DNA from: CAVPTL01 sp963708725
GTDB lineage: Bacteria; Actinomycetota; Thermoleophilia; Gaiellales; JAICJC01
Reading direction: 5' to 3'
NCBI GenBank assembly: GCA_963708725.1
Contig: CAVPTL010000009.1
Coordinates: forward strand, 1 to 64,000
Length of the DNA stretch: 64,000 nucleotides
Below are positions 51,121 through 59,954 of the stretch, piece by piece (position 1 is the first letter of the stretch; each line of letters opens with the position of its first letter). Both the position numbers and the translations under genes were made by a program. Under the pieces are notes generated by a model, which worked only from the letters and a program-made list of their open reading frames with translations, did no database searches and was not told the DNA's origin.

Positions 51121-53376
51121 ATGAGCCGACCGTTGCGGATCTATATCGCGTGTGTCAGTGCCGTTTTTTGGATCGGCATCGTGACCGTGCTCGCGACCGG
51201 CTGGACGCGCCCGCCGGGCGGGATCATCGCCCTGGCGCCGCTGTTTGGTCTGGCGATCGTGATCGAGGCCGTGATGGTGCGGCAGGAGAAGAACTCGATC
51301 TCGTTCTCGGCCACGGCTCACATCGCCGCCGCGATCGTTTTCGGACCGCTCGCCGCCGCGCTGATCGCAGCCTGGGCGGTGATCGTGGTGGACGGTGTGC
51401 GACTCGCTCCGCGTTGGAACATCCTGTTCAACTCGGCGATGTTCGGCTCGGCCATCTGGGTGGCGGGGGAGGCGTATCTGTTGGTCGGTGGCCATACCGG
51501 ATCCGGGATCGACGCCGACGGAGCGCTGCCGTTGGTGGTGTTGATTGCATCGCGGCTGCTGGTCAATGAGCTGATCTTTTCGGGAGCGGAGTGGCTGTCG
51601 TCGGGGCGGAGGTTCGCGCAGGTGTTCTGGGACGGCGTGCGCGGGGCGTGTCCCTCGGGCGTGGCGGAAGGGTGCCTGGGTGTGCTCGTCGCCTACGGGT
51701 ACAGCCGCGAGACATGGGTGGTGCTGCTGTTCGTCGCCCCCCTGCTGGCGCTCCTCTATCAGGCGAGCGCGAGCTTCGAGCGGCTCAAGAGCGAAACCAC
51801 GAATGTGCTGAACACGTTCGCCGGGGTGATCGACGAGCGCGATCCATCGACGGCGCGGCACTCGCGCCGGGTCGCCGACTACGTCGGCCGGTTGGCCGGG
51901 GCGATCCAGCTGGGCGAGCGCGAGACCGAGCGGCTGGTGGCGGCCGCCCGCTTCCACGACCTGGGCAAGGTCGCCGTCGACGTCTCGACGCTTTCGAAGT
52001 CGGCCCGGCTGAGCCCTTCGGAGCTGCGCGCCATTCGTCGCCATCCGAGGCTCTCGGCGCGGCTCCTGACGCCGTTTCATTTTGCCCGCGAGATGGCGCT
52101 CTACGCCGAGCTTCACCACGAGCGGTACGACGGCAACGGGTACTACTCCGTGTCGCAACGAAACATCCCGGTCGAGGCCCACGTCCTGATCGTGGCCGAC
52201 AGCTTCGACGCGATGACCTCGGCGCGTGCCTACCGTCCGGCACTCACCAACTCCGAGGCGGTGCAGGAGTTGCGGGACAAGGCCGGGGCGCAGTTCCACC
52301 CGCTGGTCGCCAACGCGTTTGCTGCAATGATCGAAGGCGAGGATCTCCAGCACGCGATGGGGCGTCATCAGCTCGCGGCGTTGCGCGCCGAGTTCTCACA
52401 CGCCGTGACTGTGGACTTCGGTTGGGTGCGTACGCTCGCCCGTCCGGGAGCGGTCGCCGTCGCGCTTGCCGGCGGCGGTCTGATCTCGCTCGGAGTGCCC
52501 GAGGCACCCGACTGGCTGGTCGCGCTCCTGGTCGCGGGGGCGGCGACCGCGACGGCCTGGACGGTGTGGAGCGGGGGGCGCGGCAGCCGCCGGGCGGGCC
52601 GAGCGCTGCGCGCGGTGGACGATGGCGCGACGGCTTCAAAGGCGCTTGCCGCCGGCGGTGTCAAAGGCCGGGTGCTGTGGCTCGAGTGGAGCGACGACTC
52701 AGACTGTTATCGAGCCCAGTTCGACCACGCTGATCCCCCACCGGCCTCGGTGGTTGCCGAGATCTGTAAGCGCGCCGTGCGACCCAACTCCGAGGCGATT
52801 GGCGATCAACTCGCCGACGGCACATGGATCACGCTTTCACCTGGCGGCGATGACCTGCCGCGGCTCGCGGTGGCGGGCCGGCGCCGGCTGAGCCCCTTCG
52901 AGTGTTCGCTTCTGACGCTGGTCGCCGACCGCTCCAGCCCGATCGCCGTGCCGTCACGTACGCTCGACCTGATTCACGGCGATCAGCGCAGCGACGACGG
53001 TTCGACACCGGCGGTGATCCTGATCGACCTGGTGGCGTTCGAGCAGGTGCGTCTGGTGGCCGGACATCTGACCGCCGAACGGGTCGTCTCCGACGCCGCC
53101 GCCCGGATGCAGGCCCTGCTGCGCGCCGGTGACGAGCTGATGCTGCTGGGCGAAGACCGCTTTGCCGTGATCACCTCGGTTCCCGGCGAGGAGGTGCTCG
53201 AGGGGATCTGCGCGCGGTTGCGCGAAGTCGTGAGCGAGGTGCCCGTGCCGCGGCGGGCGTCGCAGATTCGTCCGCGGATCCGCTCCGCTCTCGGTGTGGC
53301 GGCCATGGCGCATCCCGACTTTGCCGCCGTGGTGGCGCGCGTCGAGCCGTCCGACGACGAGCGGGCGGCAAGCTGA
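51121..53376 (+). CDS. Membrane HD-GYP phosphohydrolase with degenerate GGDEF-like C-terminus
   Basis: 751 residues. About six N-terminal membrane helices (1-225: VSAVFWIGIVTVLATGW, LFGLAIVIEAVMV). HD-GYP domain about 235-415: STARHSRRVADYVGRLAGAI, ARFHDLGKVAVD (the HD pair), ELHHERYDGNGYYSVSQRNI (HHExxDGxGY, GYY in place of GYP) and VADSFDAMTSARAYRPAL. Two more hydrophobic stretches follow near 440-480. The C-terminus (about 615-745) looks like a GGDEF domain with the signature changed to GEDRF. It should hydrolyse cyclic di-GMP or another cyclic dinucleotide. It ends two bases before the DUF5317 fusion gene. Confidence 0.88.
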   Translation: MSRPLRIYIACVSAVFWIGIVTVLATGWTRPPGGIIALAPLFGLAIVIEAVMVRQEKNSISFSATAHIAAAIVFGPLAAALIAAWAVIVVDGVRLAPRWNILFNSAMFGSAIWVAGEAYLLVGGHTGSGIDADGALPLVVLIASRLLVNELIFSGAEWLSSGRRFAQVFWDGVRGACPSGVAEGCLGVLVAYGYSRETWVVLLFVAPLLALLYQASASFERLKSETTNVLNTFAGVIDERDPSTARHSRRVADYVGRLAGAIQLGERETERLVAAARFHDLGKVAVDVSTLSKSARLSPSELRAIRRHPRLSARLLTPFHFAREMALYAELHHERYDGNGYYSVSQRNIPVEAHVLIVADSFDAMTSARAYRPALTNSEAVQELRDKAGAQFHPLVANAFAAMIEGEDLQHAMGRHQLAALRAEFSHAVTVDFGWVRTLARPGAVAVALAGGGLISLGVPEAPDWLVALLVAGAATATAWTVWSGGRGSRRAGRALRAVDDGATASKALAAGGVKGRVLWLEWSDDSDCYRAQFDHADPPPASVVAEICKRAVRPNSEAIGDQLADGTWITLSPGGDDLPRLAVAGRRRLSPFECSLLTLVADRSSPIAVPSRTLDLIHGDQRSDDGSTPAVILIDLVAFEQVRLVAGHLTAERVVSDAAARMQALLRAGDELMLLGEDRFAVITSVPGEEVLEGICARLREVVSEVPVPRRASQIRPRIRSALGVAAMAHPDFAAVVARVEPSDDERAAS

Positions 53377-53377
53377 C

Positions 53378-55696
53378 GTGATCGTCGGCATCGCCCTGAT
53401 CCTCGGGTTGATCGGCGCGTGGGCGCTGGGTGCCGATCTCAGTCGCCTTTCGGCGCTTCGATTTCGGGGCGAGTGGCTCGTGTTTGCGGCGCTGGCTATG
53501 CAGGTCGTGCTGTTCACGGGCGGCGGCCATGGGATTCCCTCGCGGTACAACGCGGCGGTTCACCTCGGCAGCTACCTGCTGCTCCTGCTGTTCATCGCCC
53601 TCAACCTCCGGATTTCGGGATTCTGGATGGTGGGGGTGGGCGTGCTGGCAAACGTGATTGCGATCTTCGCCAACGGCGGCAGCATGCCGGTGACGCTCCA
53701 GGCGTGGCGCGCAAGCGGTGCCGATCCGGCGATTTTGAGGCGGGACGGAGTGGTGGCCAACAACGTGCTGGCCGGGCCGCACACCCACCTCTCGTGGCTT
53801 GGTGACATCTTCGCGATCCCGTCTGCGGTGCCGTTCTCGAATGCGGTCTCGATCGGCGACGTGCTGATCGTCCTGGGAACGGTCGCGTTCGTCTACCGAA
53901 ACTGCTCTGATCTCCCGCCGTTTGGGGTCAACGTGCTTCAGCCACTCTCACACGCGGGCTTTCGGCGGGTGATGGCGGGCCGGATCACATCGAAGCTCGG
54001 AGATTGGCTGACCCAGGCGGCGATCGTGACGTGGATCTTTGCCGAGACGCGTTCGACCACCGCAGTCGGCGTGTTTTTGATCACGCGCATGCTGGGTGCA
54101 ACTGCCGGAGGGATCCTGTCGGCGCCACTGCTGACACGGCTCGAGGGGTTCCGCGTGCTGTCGCTGGTCGAGCTTGCCCGCGGCGTGGTCACGCTTGCGA
54201 TCATCCCGCTGGCCGTGGCCGGGCAGATCTGGCCGGTGGTGGGCCTGGCATGCCTGTCCTCGCTGCTTTCGGCGGCCACCAGCCCGAGCGCTGCCGGGCT
54301 GATTCCCGAGGTTCTGCCGGGAGAGTTGGTGCAGGCCGGAAACGCCCTGCACGGCGTGGGCCGAAACCTGACGCTGGTGATCGGTGCCGGGTTGGGCGGT
54401 CTCCTGGTTGCGCGGTTTGGCATCGGCGTGGCGATGGCGGTCGATCTCGTCACCTTCGTCGCGGCCGGATTGCTGTACTGGACATATGCGATCGCAACCG
54501 GCGCTGCCGACGGGGAGTCAGAGCCGGAGCGTCCCCGTGTGAACCGGCGCGACCTGGCACGGGTGATGCTGAGCAGCCGGGTCGTGCTGGGGCTGATTGT
54601 GTCGTTCACCGTTGCGACCGCGGCGTTTGGGATTTTCAACGTGTCGCTGCCGCAGCTGTTCGAGTCCCAGCTCGGCCAACCCGACGCCTACGGCTTCGCG
54701 CTGGCGATGCTGGGCGTTGGCTTTCTGTGCAGCGAGCTTCTGACCGGGTTCATGCAACGCGAGAGCGTCGCGCGCCGATCGATCTTTCTCTCGTTTCTGA
54801 CGACCGCTGGGCTGATGTTCGTGATCTCACACTCGACCGTGACGGCGACCGTGTTTCTGATGCTGTTTCTGGTCGGGGCGACCGACGGCATCACCGAGGT
54901 CGTGTACGACACGTTGATCCAGCTGCATGTTCGTCGCGACCTGCGTGCGGGAGTATTCGCAGTGGCGGAGTCCGTCCAGAACCTCGGTATGGTCGCCGGT
55001 ATGGCCGCTGCGCCGGTGCTGGTCTCGATCAACTCGGCGGGCTGGGCGGTGCGAGTGGCCGCCGTGGGCTGTGCCGGCGGCGCCGCCCTCGCAGGCTTTG
55101 CGCTGGTGCGCCGCTCGACCGGCGACGACCTGCTGTATGTGCCCGATCACGCTGCTGTTGAGACCAGCCGCGCCGCGATCGGCGGCGCCGCGGCGGTCGA
55201 GCTGGCGACGCCGGTACCTCCCGTGATGGTGGATGGCCAGTGGCCGGTGGTCGAGCGTCCCGTGCTCGCGGCCGTCCCCGCGCTCGCCGATGTGGAAGGC
55301 GCGGCCAACCGCAAGCCGGTCCCGGTTGCGATGAACGGTGTGATCCCGCCGTTTGAGCTGGTCGCTCCCGCCGGTCGCCGGCGGTGGCTGCGCGAACTGG
55401 TCGAGGATGGTCCGATCGTGCTGGTGCTGACGGTCGAGAGTAACGATGCCGCGCGCAACGAGCTGGTGCTCGCGCTTCGCGACGACGATGTCGAGGTTGT
55501 GGTCGTGAGTCTCGACGGCGCCGGGCACACCTACACCGGCGCGCTTGCATTCGAGTCGCTTGCGGCGCCTCGCGGCGGGCTCTTCGTCGTCGATCGTGGC
55601 TGTCGGCTTCGGCTTGCGTTCGCCGCCGACAGGCCGGGTGAGTGGGTTCCGTTGTCGACCGTGCAAAGCCGGTTACGTCGGCTGGTCGCCGCCTGA
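53378..55696 (+). CDS. DUF5317-MFS transporter-thioredoxin-like fusion
   Basis: 772 residues in three parts. Residues 1 to about 185 are a DUF5317 membrane domain (GIALILGLIGAWALGADLSR, NAAVHLGSYLLLLLFIALNL, ANVIAIFANGGSMPVTLQAW). About 190-600 is an MFS_3-type transporter (GRITSKLGDWLTQAAIVTWI, LVIGAGLGGLLVARFGIGVA). About 675-772 looks like a thioredoxin/AhpC-like domain (EDGPIVLVLTVESNDAARNE, GGLFVVDRGCRLRLAFAADR). Function unknown; DUF5317 genes commonly accompany HD-GYP genes in actinobacteria. GTG at 53378 is one base after the upstream stop, so the pair is translationally coupled. Confidence 0.82.
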   Translation: MIVGIALILGLIGAWALGADLSRLSALRFRGEWLVFAALAMQVVLFTGGGHGIPSRYNAAVHLGSYLLLLLFIALNLRISGFWMVGVGVLANVIAIFANGGSMPVTLQAWRASGADPAILRRDGVVANNVLAGPHTHLSWLGDIFAIPSAVPFSNAVSIGDVLIVLGTVAFVYRNCSDLPPFGVNVLQPLSHAGFRRVMAGRITSKLGDWLTQAAIVTWIFAETRSTTAVGVFLITRMLGATAGGILSAPLLTRLEGFRVLSLVELARGVVTLAIIPLAVAGQIWPVVGLACLSSLLSAATSPSAAGLIPEVLPGELVQAGNALHGVGRNLTLVIGAGLGGLLVARFGIGVAMAVDLVTFVAAGLLYWTYAIATGAADGESEPERPRVNRRDLARVMLSSRVVLGLIVSFTVATAAFGIFNVSLPQLFESQLGQPDAYGFALAMLGVGFLCSELLTGFMQRESVARRSIFLSFLTTAGLMFVISHSTVTATVFLMLFLVGATDGITEVVYDTLIQLHVRRDLRAGVFAVAESVQNLGMVAGMAAAPVLVSINSAGWAVRVAAVGCAGGAALAGFALVRRSTGDDLLYVPDHAAVETSRAAIGGAAAVELATPVPPVMVDGQWPVVERPVLAAVPALADVEGAANRKPVPVAMNGVIPPFELVAPAGRRRWLRELVEDGPIVLVLTVESNDAARNELVLALRDDDVEVVVVSLDGAGHTYTGALAFESLAAPRGGLFVVDRGCRLRLAFAADRPGEWVPLSTVQSRLRRLVAA

Positions 55697-55697
55697 C

Positions 55698-55991
55698 TTA
55701 CGGCGTGGGGCCGGGCTTGGCTCCCCGTTTCGCATCGAGCTCGCCCGCGCGGATTGTCTTTGCCATCCGCTTTGAGCTATCCCGGTAGATCGTGCCGTCC
55801 TCGAACTGAATCACCGGGTAGTACTTCTGGCCGGTGAGCTCCTCAACCCGTTGCCGCTTCGAGCGATTGACCGGCCCGAGCACGGCTTCGTACTCGATGT
55901 TTTGATCCTTGAGCGCCCCCTCGACCCGCCAGCAGTGGTGGTTTCGGATCTTGAGCCAGGTGACATCGCACCGGTAGAGCTTGACCGCCAT
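55698..55991 (-). CDS. Glutaredoxin/GST N-terminal-like small protein
   Basis: 97 residues. LYRCDVTWLKIRNHHCWRVE begins a thioredoxin-like fold, with Cys residues spaced farther apart than in CxxC. ALKDQNIEYEAVLGP, GQKYYPVIQFEDGTIYRDSS (cis-Pro in YPVIQF) and the final helix fit a glutathione S-transferase N-terminal domain standing alone. It may be a small thiol or redox protein. It is convergent with the fusion gene, whose stop is one base away. Confidence 0.75.
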   Translation of the reverse strand: MAVKLYRCDVTWLKIRNHHCWRVEGALKDQNIEYEAVLGPVNRSKRQRVEELTGQKYYPVIQFEDGTIYRDSSKRMAKTIRAGELDAKRGAKPGPTP

Positions 55992-56046
55992 GCGGGGAGC
56001 CTACCCGCGGCCGGCGCGATCGTGTTCGGCGATACGATTCGTCGCC

Positions 56047-57366
56047 ATGCCCGAGGTCAGCTACGCACGCAGCGGATCGGTCAACATCGCATACCAGGTC
56101 ACCGGCGGCGGTGCGTTCGACCTGGTGCTGGTTTCGGGGTTCGTGTCTCACCTCGACAACGATTGGGAGCTGCCGTCATCGGCGCACATGATCGACCGGC
56201 TGGGGGCCTTTGCGCGGGTGATCCGGTTCGACAAGCGTGGCACCGGGCTGTCTGATCGCTCGGTTGGGCTGCCGGACCTGGAGGCGCGCATGGATGATGT
56301 GCGGGCCGTGATGGACGCGGCCGGTAGCGAGCGGGCCGCGCTGTTCGGCTACTCCGAGGGCGGCCCGCTGGCGATGCTGTTCGCAGCCGCCTATCCCGCT
56401 CGCGTGCGCGCGCTGGTCCTGTACGGCACCTATGCGAAACGCACCGGCCCCGACGATGACTACCCGTGGTGTGAGACCGCCGAGCAGCGTGTCGACTATG
56501 CAGCCGCGATCGAGCGGGAGTGGGGGATCGAGGCCGACCTTACGCGTATGGCTCCGGACTCCGACGCGACATTCAAGCGCTGGTGGATGACCCGCGCGCG
56601 GGCCGCTGCGAGTCCCGGATCCGCTCGTGACCTGGTGGTGATGAACTCCAAGGCCGACGTCCGCGACCTGCTTCCCGCCATCCAGGCCCCAACCCTCGTC
56701 ATCCACCGCACCGGGGATCTCGACGCCCGCGTCGAGGAGGGGCGGTACATCGCCGGGCGCATCCCCGGTGCGCGGTTCGTCGAGCTCCCGGGCCGTACTC
56801 ATGTCCCATTCTGGGATCCCGACGATGTGATGGATGAAGCCGAGGAGTTCCTGACGGGCACGCGCCCAACCCACGTCGAGGATCGCGTTTTGGCGACGAT
56901 TCTGTTCACCGACCTGGTCGGCTCGACCGATCAGGCCCGGGCGCTCGGCGACCGCGCCTGGGCCGAGCTGCTGTCGCGCCACCACCAGCTCGTACGACAT
57001 GAGATCAAACGCTTCGGTGGCGAGGAGATCGATACGGCGGGTGATGGTTTCCTGGCGCTCTTCGATGGACCGGCGCGAGCGGTCAGGTGCGCGCTTGCGA
57101 TCCAGGAGGGATTGGCTGGTATCGGCCTCGAGGTGCGCGCAGGTGTTCACACCGGCGAGGTCGAGCGTCCGCGGGGTGAGAAGCCGCGCGGGATCGCCGT
57201 GCACGCCGGTGCGCGAATCGCGGCTGCCGCCGGAGGCGGTGAGGTGCTGGTCTCGGCGACCACCCACGATCTTGTGGCCGGTTCAGGGTTGGAGTTCGAC
57301 GACCGCGGCGAATTCGAGCTGAAGGGGATCGGCCGGCGTCGGCTTTACGCGGTTGCGAGCGGCTGA
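56047..57366 (+). CDS. Alpha/beta hydrolase-adenylate cyclase fusion
   Basis: 439 residues. Residues 1 to about 270 are an alpha/beta hydrolase: VIRFDKRGTGLSDRSVGLPD, GYSEGGPLAMLFAAAYP with the nucleophile Ser, and GRTHVPFWDPDDV with the His. About 285-435 is a class III nucleotide cyclase: LATILFTDLVGSTDQARALG and IDTAGDGFLALFDGPA carry the two metal-binding Asp residues, RAGVHTGEVE the later conserved stretch. Proteins of this architecture are frequent in mycobacteria; cAMP is the likely product, perhaps controlled by a hydrolase substrate. TACGAT (56033-56038) eight bases above the ATG suggests a leaderless mRNA. Confidence 0.93.
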   Translation: MPEVSYARSGSVNIAYQVTGGGAFDLVLVSGFVSHLDNDWELPSSAHMIDRLGAFARVIRFDKRGTGLSDRSVGLPDLEARMDDVRAVMDAAGSERAALFGYSEGGPLAMLFAAAYPARVRALVLYGTYAKRTGPDDDYPWCETAEQRVDYAAAIEREWGIEADLTRMAPDSDATFKRWWMTRARAAASPGSARDLVVMNSKADVRDLLPAIQAPTLVIHRTGDLDARVEEGRYIAGRIPGARFVELPGRTHVPFWDPDDVMDEAEEFLTGTRPTHVEDRVLATILFTDLVGSTDQARALGDRAWAELLSRHHQLVRHEIKRFGGEEIDTAGDGFLALFDGPARAVRCALAIQEGLAGIGLEVRAGVHTGEVERPRGEKPRGIAVHAGARIAAAAGGGEVLVSATTHDLVAGSGLEFDDRGEFELKGIGRRRLYAVASG

Positions 57367-57386
57367 TCGGAGCAGCAGCTCTGCTG

Positions 57387-58406
57387 CTAGGTGACGTCGA
57401 TCAGGACCTTGCCGACGGCGCCGTGTTCGACGGCCCGGTGGGCGGCTGAGGTTTCGTCCAGGGAGAAACGGTGCAACGGAAGTCCGGCATCGGCTCCCAC
57501 CGCCAGTGCGCCGTCCGCGGCTGCCGCCGACACATCGGCGACGGCGGCATCCTTGACCTCCGCCGGCACCGTGTAGACGAGGACGAACTGGTAGCGAACG
57601 TTGCGCCCCATCAGCTCTCCGACGGAGATGCCAAGGTCGGCGCCACCGTCCGTGGCATAGGGGGTGACGGTGCCGTTGGCCGCCAGTACGGCGGCATCGA
57701 GCGTGGCATTGGCCGCGGCCGCCACCTCGACGATCACATCGACCCCGTCCGGGGCGACGCGGAGGACGTCCGCAGCGGCGTCGGGGCTGCGGTAGTTGAC
57801 AATGTGATGGGCTCCGGCCGCACGAGCCAGCTCCGCCTTCTCGTCGCTGCTCACCGTCGCGATCACTCGCGCTCCAGCCCACCGTGCGAGTTGAATCGCC
57901 GCGTGGCCGACCGCTCCCGCACCGCCGGCAACCAGCACAGTCTGCGCGGTGAGGGCTTCGGGCGTCAGACGCCGCGGGCCGAGCGCTGAGGAGGTGAGAC
58001 AGATGTGCGCGGTCAGCGCCGGGATGCCGAGACTGGCGCCCACATCGAACGAGACGCCGTCTGTGAGCGGCACGGCCTGACGCGCGGGCAAGGCGACAAA
58101 TTCCTGCGCGGTTCCGTTGACCCGTTGCCAGGCCGCTTCCCACAGCCACACCCTCTCACCGACCCGCGATGGATCGACGCCCTCACCAACGGCATCGACG
58201 GTACCTGCACCATCCTGGTTTGGCACGTGGGCCGGCTCGACGGGCTCACCGGCGGCATTGCCACGACGGCTCTTCCAATCGGTGGGATTCACTCCGGACA
58301 CGGCCACGCGGACGCGAACCTCCGAAGGTCCCGGCACAGGCAGGGGGCGATCGACGAGATCGAGCACGTCGGAGTCGCCGGTCTGCGAATACACCACTGC
58401 TCTCAT
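57387..58406 (-). CDS. NADPH:quinone reductase-like MDR oxidoreductase
   Basis: 339 residues of the zinc-free medium-chain reductase family. GPSEVRVRVAVSGVNPTDWK is the GroES-like N-domain, VLVAGGAGAVGHAAIQLARW the NADPH Rossmann motif, and HRFSLDETSAAHRAVEHGAV the C-terminal stretch. No zinc-binding cysteines are seen. It should reduce quinones or enones with NADPH. It lies downstream of the MFS exporter with a 42-base gap, and both are probably under the TetR regulator, which suggests detoxification of electrophilic or quinone-like compounds. Confidence 0.9.
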   Translation of the reverse strand: MRAVVYSQTGDSDVLDLVDRPLPVPGPSEVRVRVAVSGVNPTDWKSRRGNAAGEPVEPAHVPNQDGAGTVDAVGEGVDPSRVGERVWLWEAAWQRVNGTAQEFVALPARQAVPLTDGVSFDVGASLGIPALTAHICLTSSALGPRRLTPEALTAQTVLVAGGAGAVGHAAIQLARWAGARVIATVSSDEKAELARAAGAHHIVNYRSPDAAADVLRVAPDGVDVIVEVAAAANATLDAAVLAANGTVTPYATDGGADLGISVGELMGRNVRYQFVLVYTVPAEVKDAAVADVSAAAADGALAVGADAGLPLHRFSLDETSAAHRAVEHGAVGKVLIDVT

Positions 58407-58448
58407 GTCACGACCTCGCTTCCGTCCGTATCAATCCGGGCCGAGATC

Positions 58449-59882
58449 CTAGCCGTGGTCGTGGTCTTCTCGCGGATGCATGGGGAGTCGGAACACGAGC
58501 AGGAAGGCGGCGGCCAGCGGTACCAGGCAGGCCCATGCGGTGACTCGCAACGCATCGGTGGGGAGGTGGTGGTCGAACGTCGAGAAGAAGATGGTGCCGA
58601 GGATCGCCACCCCGAGCGCGCTGGAGAGCTGCTGGGCGGCTTCCAGCACACCGGAGGCCGACCCGACCTCCTCCATGTTCACGCTCGAGAGGATGAACCG
58701 GAATAGTTGGCCAAGGCTGGCGCCCAGACCGGCGCCGACAAAGAAGAGCCCGGGGATGAGCTCCCACGCCGGGACGGAGTTCGCACCGGTGAGGAGCAAG
58801 GCGAGCCCGGCGGTGCCCGCCGCGATCAGCAGGATGCCGATGTGGAGCAGATGCCGTCCCAGCCGCTCGACGGCTGCGTTGGATACGAACATGCCGAGGA
58901 TCATCCCAACCACCATCGGGGTCAGCATCAGTCCGGCCTCGACCGGCGACCAACCCTCGCCGAGCTGACCATAGAGCGAGATGCTGAGCAGCAGCCCCCC
59001 GAACGCCCCGAACAGCGCCAGGATCACAGCAACGCCGCTGAGGTAGTCGCGGTTGGTGAGGAGCGTGGGTTCGATCAGCGCGTTGTGCCCCTTGCTCCGC
59101 TCGTGTCGCAGGAACACCACCAGCAATACCGCGCCGATCGCCAGGAGCGCGAAGCACCAGACTGGCCAGCCCGCGGTGCGGCCCTGGATCAGCGGGTAGA
59201 TGATTGCCATCAGCGCCGCGCCGACGAGTGCGACGCCGGCGAGGTCGAGCTTGATGTTGGGGTGGGTGGCGCCGCGCGGGAGCGACCGGAGCGCGAGCGG
59301 GAAGGTCACGAGGCCGACCGGGACGTTGATCAGGAACACCAGCCGCCATCCGATGCCCCACAGATTCGCGTCGATGAGCGCCCCGGCGAGCACCGGCGCG
59401 GCGAGCATCGGCAGGCCGGTGGCCGGGCCGAACCACCCGAATGCCTTGTTCATCTCGTCCTCGTCGGTGAAAACCTCCTTCATCAACCCAAAGCCCTGGG
59501 GAATCATCAGTGCCCCGAAGGCGCCTTGGAGCGCGCGCACGACGATCAAGACGCCGATGCTCGGGGCCAGGGCGCAGGCGGCGGAGAAGAGTGTGAACCC
59601 GGCCGAGCCGACGAGGAACAGCCGGCGGCGGCCCAGGATGTCGCCCAGTCGCGCGCCCGCAATCAGGAACACCGCGAATGCGAGCGTGTAGCCGGCGCTC
59701 AGCCACTGGATGGTGCTTGCGCTGCCACCAAGCGCGTGATGGATGGATGGCGCGGCGACGTTCACGATCGTGCCGTCCAGGATGTCCATCACGTTGGCGG
59801 CCAGAACGACCGCGGCAACGATCCAGCGCAGTGGATAGGCCGGCGTACTCGTGGTGGTGGATGTGGGGGAGGTGGTGGCCAT
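58449..59882 (-). CDS. MFS drug exporter (DHA2/EmrB-QacA type)
   Basis: 477 residues, 14 predicted membrane helices. VMDILDGTIVNVAAPSIHHA is motif D1 of DHA2 exporters, ARLGDILGRRRLFLVGSAGF motif A, and VVRALQGAFGALMIPQGFGL motif B with the Arg. It exports hydrophobic drugs or metabolites by proton antiport. The promoter (TTGACA/TACGAT, 18-bp spacer) lies inside repeated CGAACA elements shared with the divergent tetR gene. Confidence 0.92.
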   Translation of the reverse strand: MATTSPTSTTTSTPAYPLRWIVAAVVLAANVMDILDGTIVNVAAPSIHHALGGSASTIQWLSAGYTLAFAVFLIAGARLGDILGRRRLFLVGSAGFTLFSAACALAPSIGVLIVVRALQGAFGALMIPQGFGLMKEVFTDEDEMNKAFGWFGPATGLPMLAAPVLAGALIDANLWGIGWRLVFLINVPVGLVTFPLALRSLPRGATHPNIKLDLAGVALVGAALMAIIYPLIQGRTAGWPVWCFALLAIGAVLLVVFLRHERSKGHNALIEPTLLTNRDYLSGVAVILALFGAFGGLLLSISLYGQLGEGWSPVEAGLMLTPMVVGMILGMFVSNAAVERLGRHLLHIGILLIAAGTAGLALLLTGANSVPAWELIPGLFFVGAGLGASLGQLFRFILSSVNMEEVGSASGVLEAAQQLSSALGVAILGTIFFSTFDHHLPTDALRVTAWACLVPLAAAFLLVFRLPMHPREDHDHG

Positions 59883-59890
59883 AAGGTCAA

Positions 59891-59941
59891 CGAACAGTGT
59901 TCGTTACGAACATCGTACGTGGCGAACATCGTTCCTGTCAA
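59891..59941. promoter_or_regulatory. TetR operators and MFS promoter
   Basis: The hexamer CGAACA occurs in alternating orientation, giving two overlapping perfect palindromes, CGAACA-G-TGTTCG (59891-59903) and TGTTCG-TTA-CGAACA (59898-59912), plus GAAC-ATC-GTTC (59924-59934). On the minus strand TTGACA (59941-59936) and TACGAT (59917-59912) form the MFS promoter with an 18-bp spacer, so the elements cover it. On the plus strand TAGCAT (59943-59948) lies six bases before the tetR ATG. Confidence 0.75.
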
Positions 59942-59954
59942 ATAGCATGGGACC

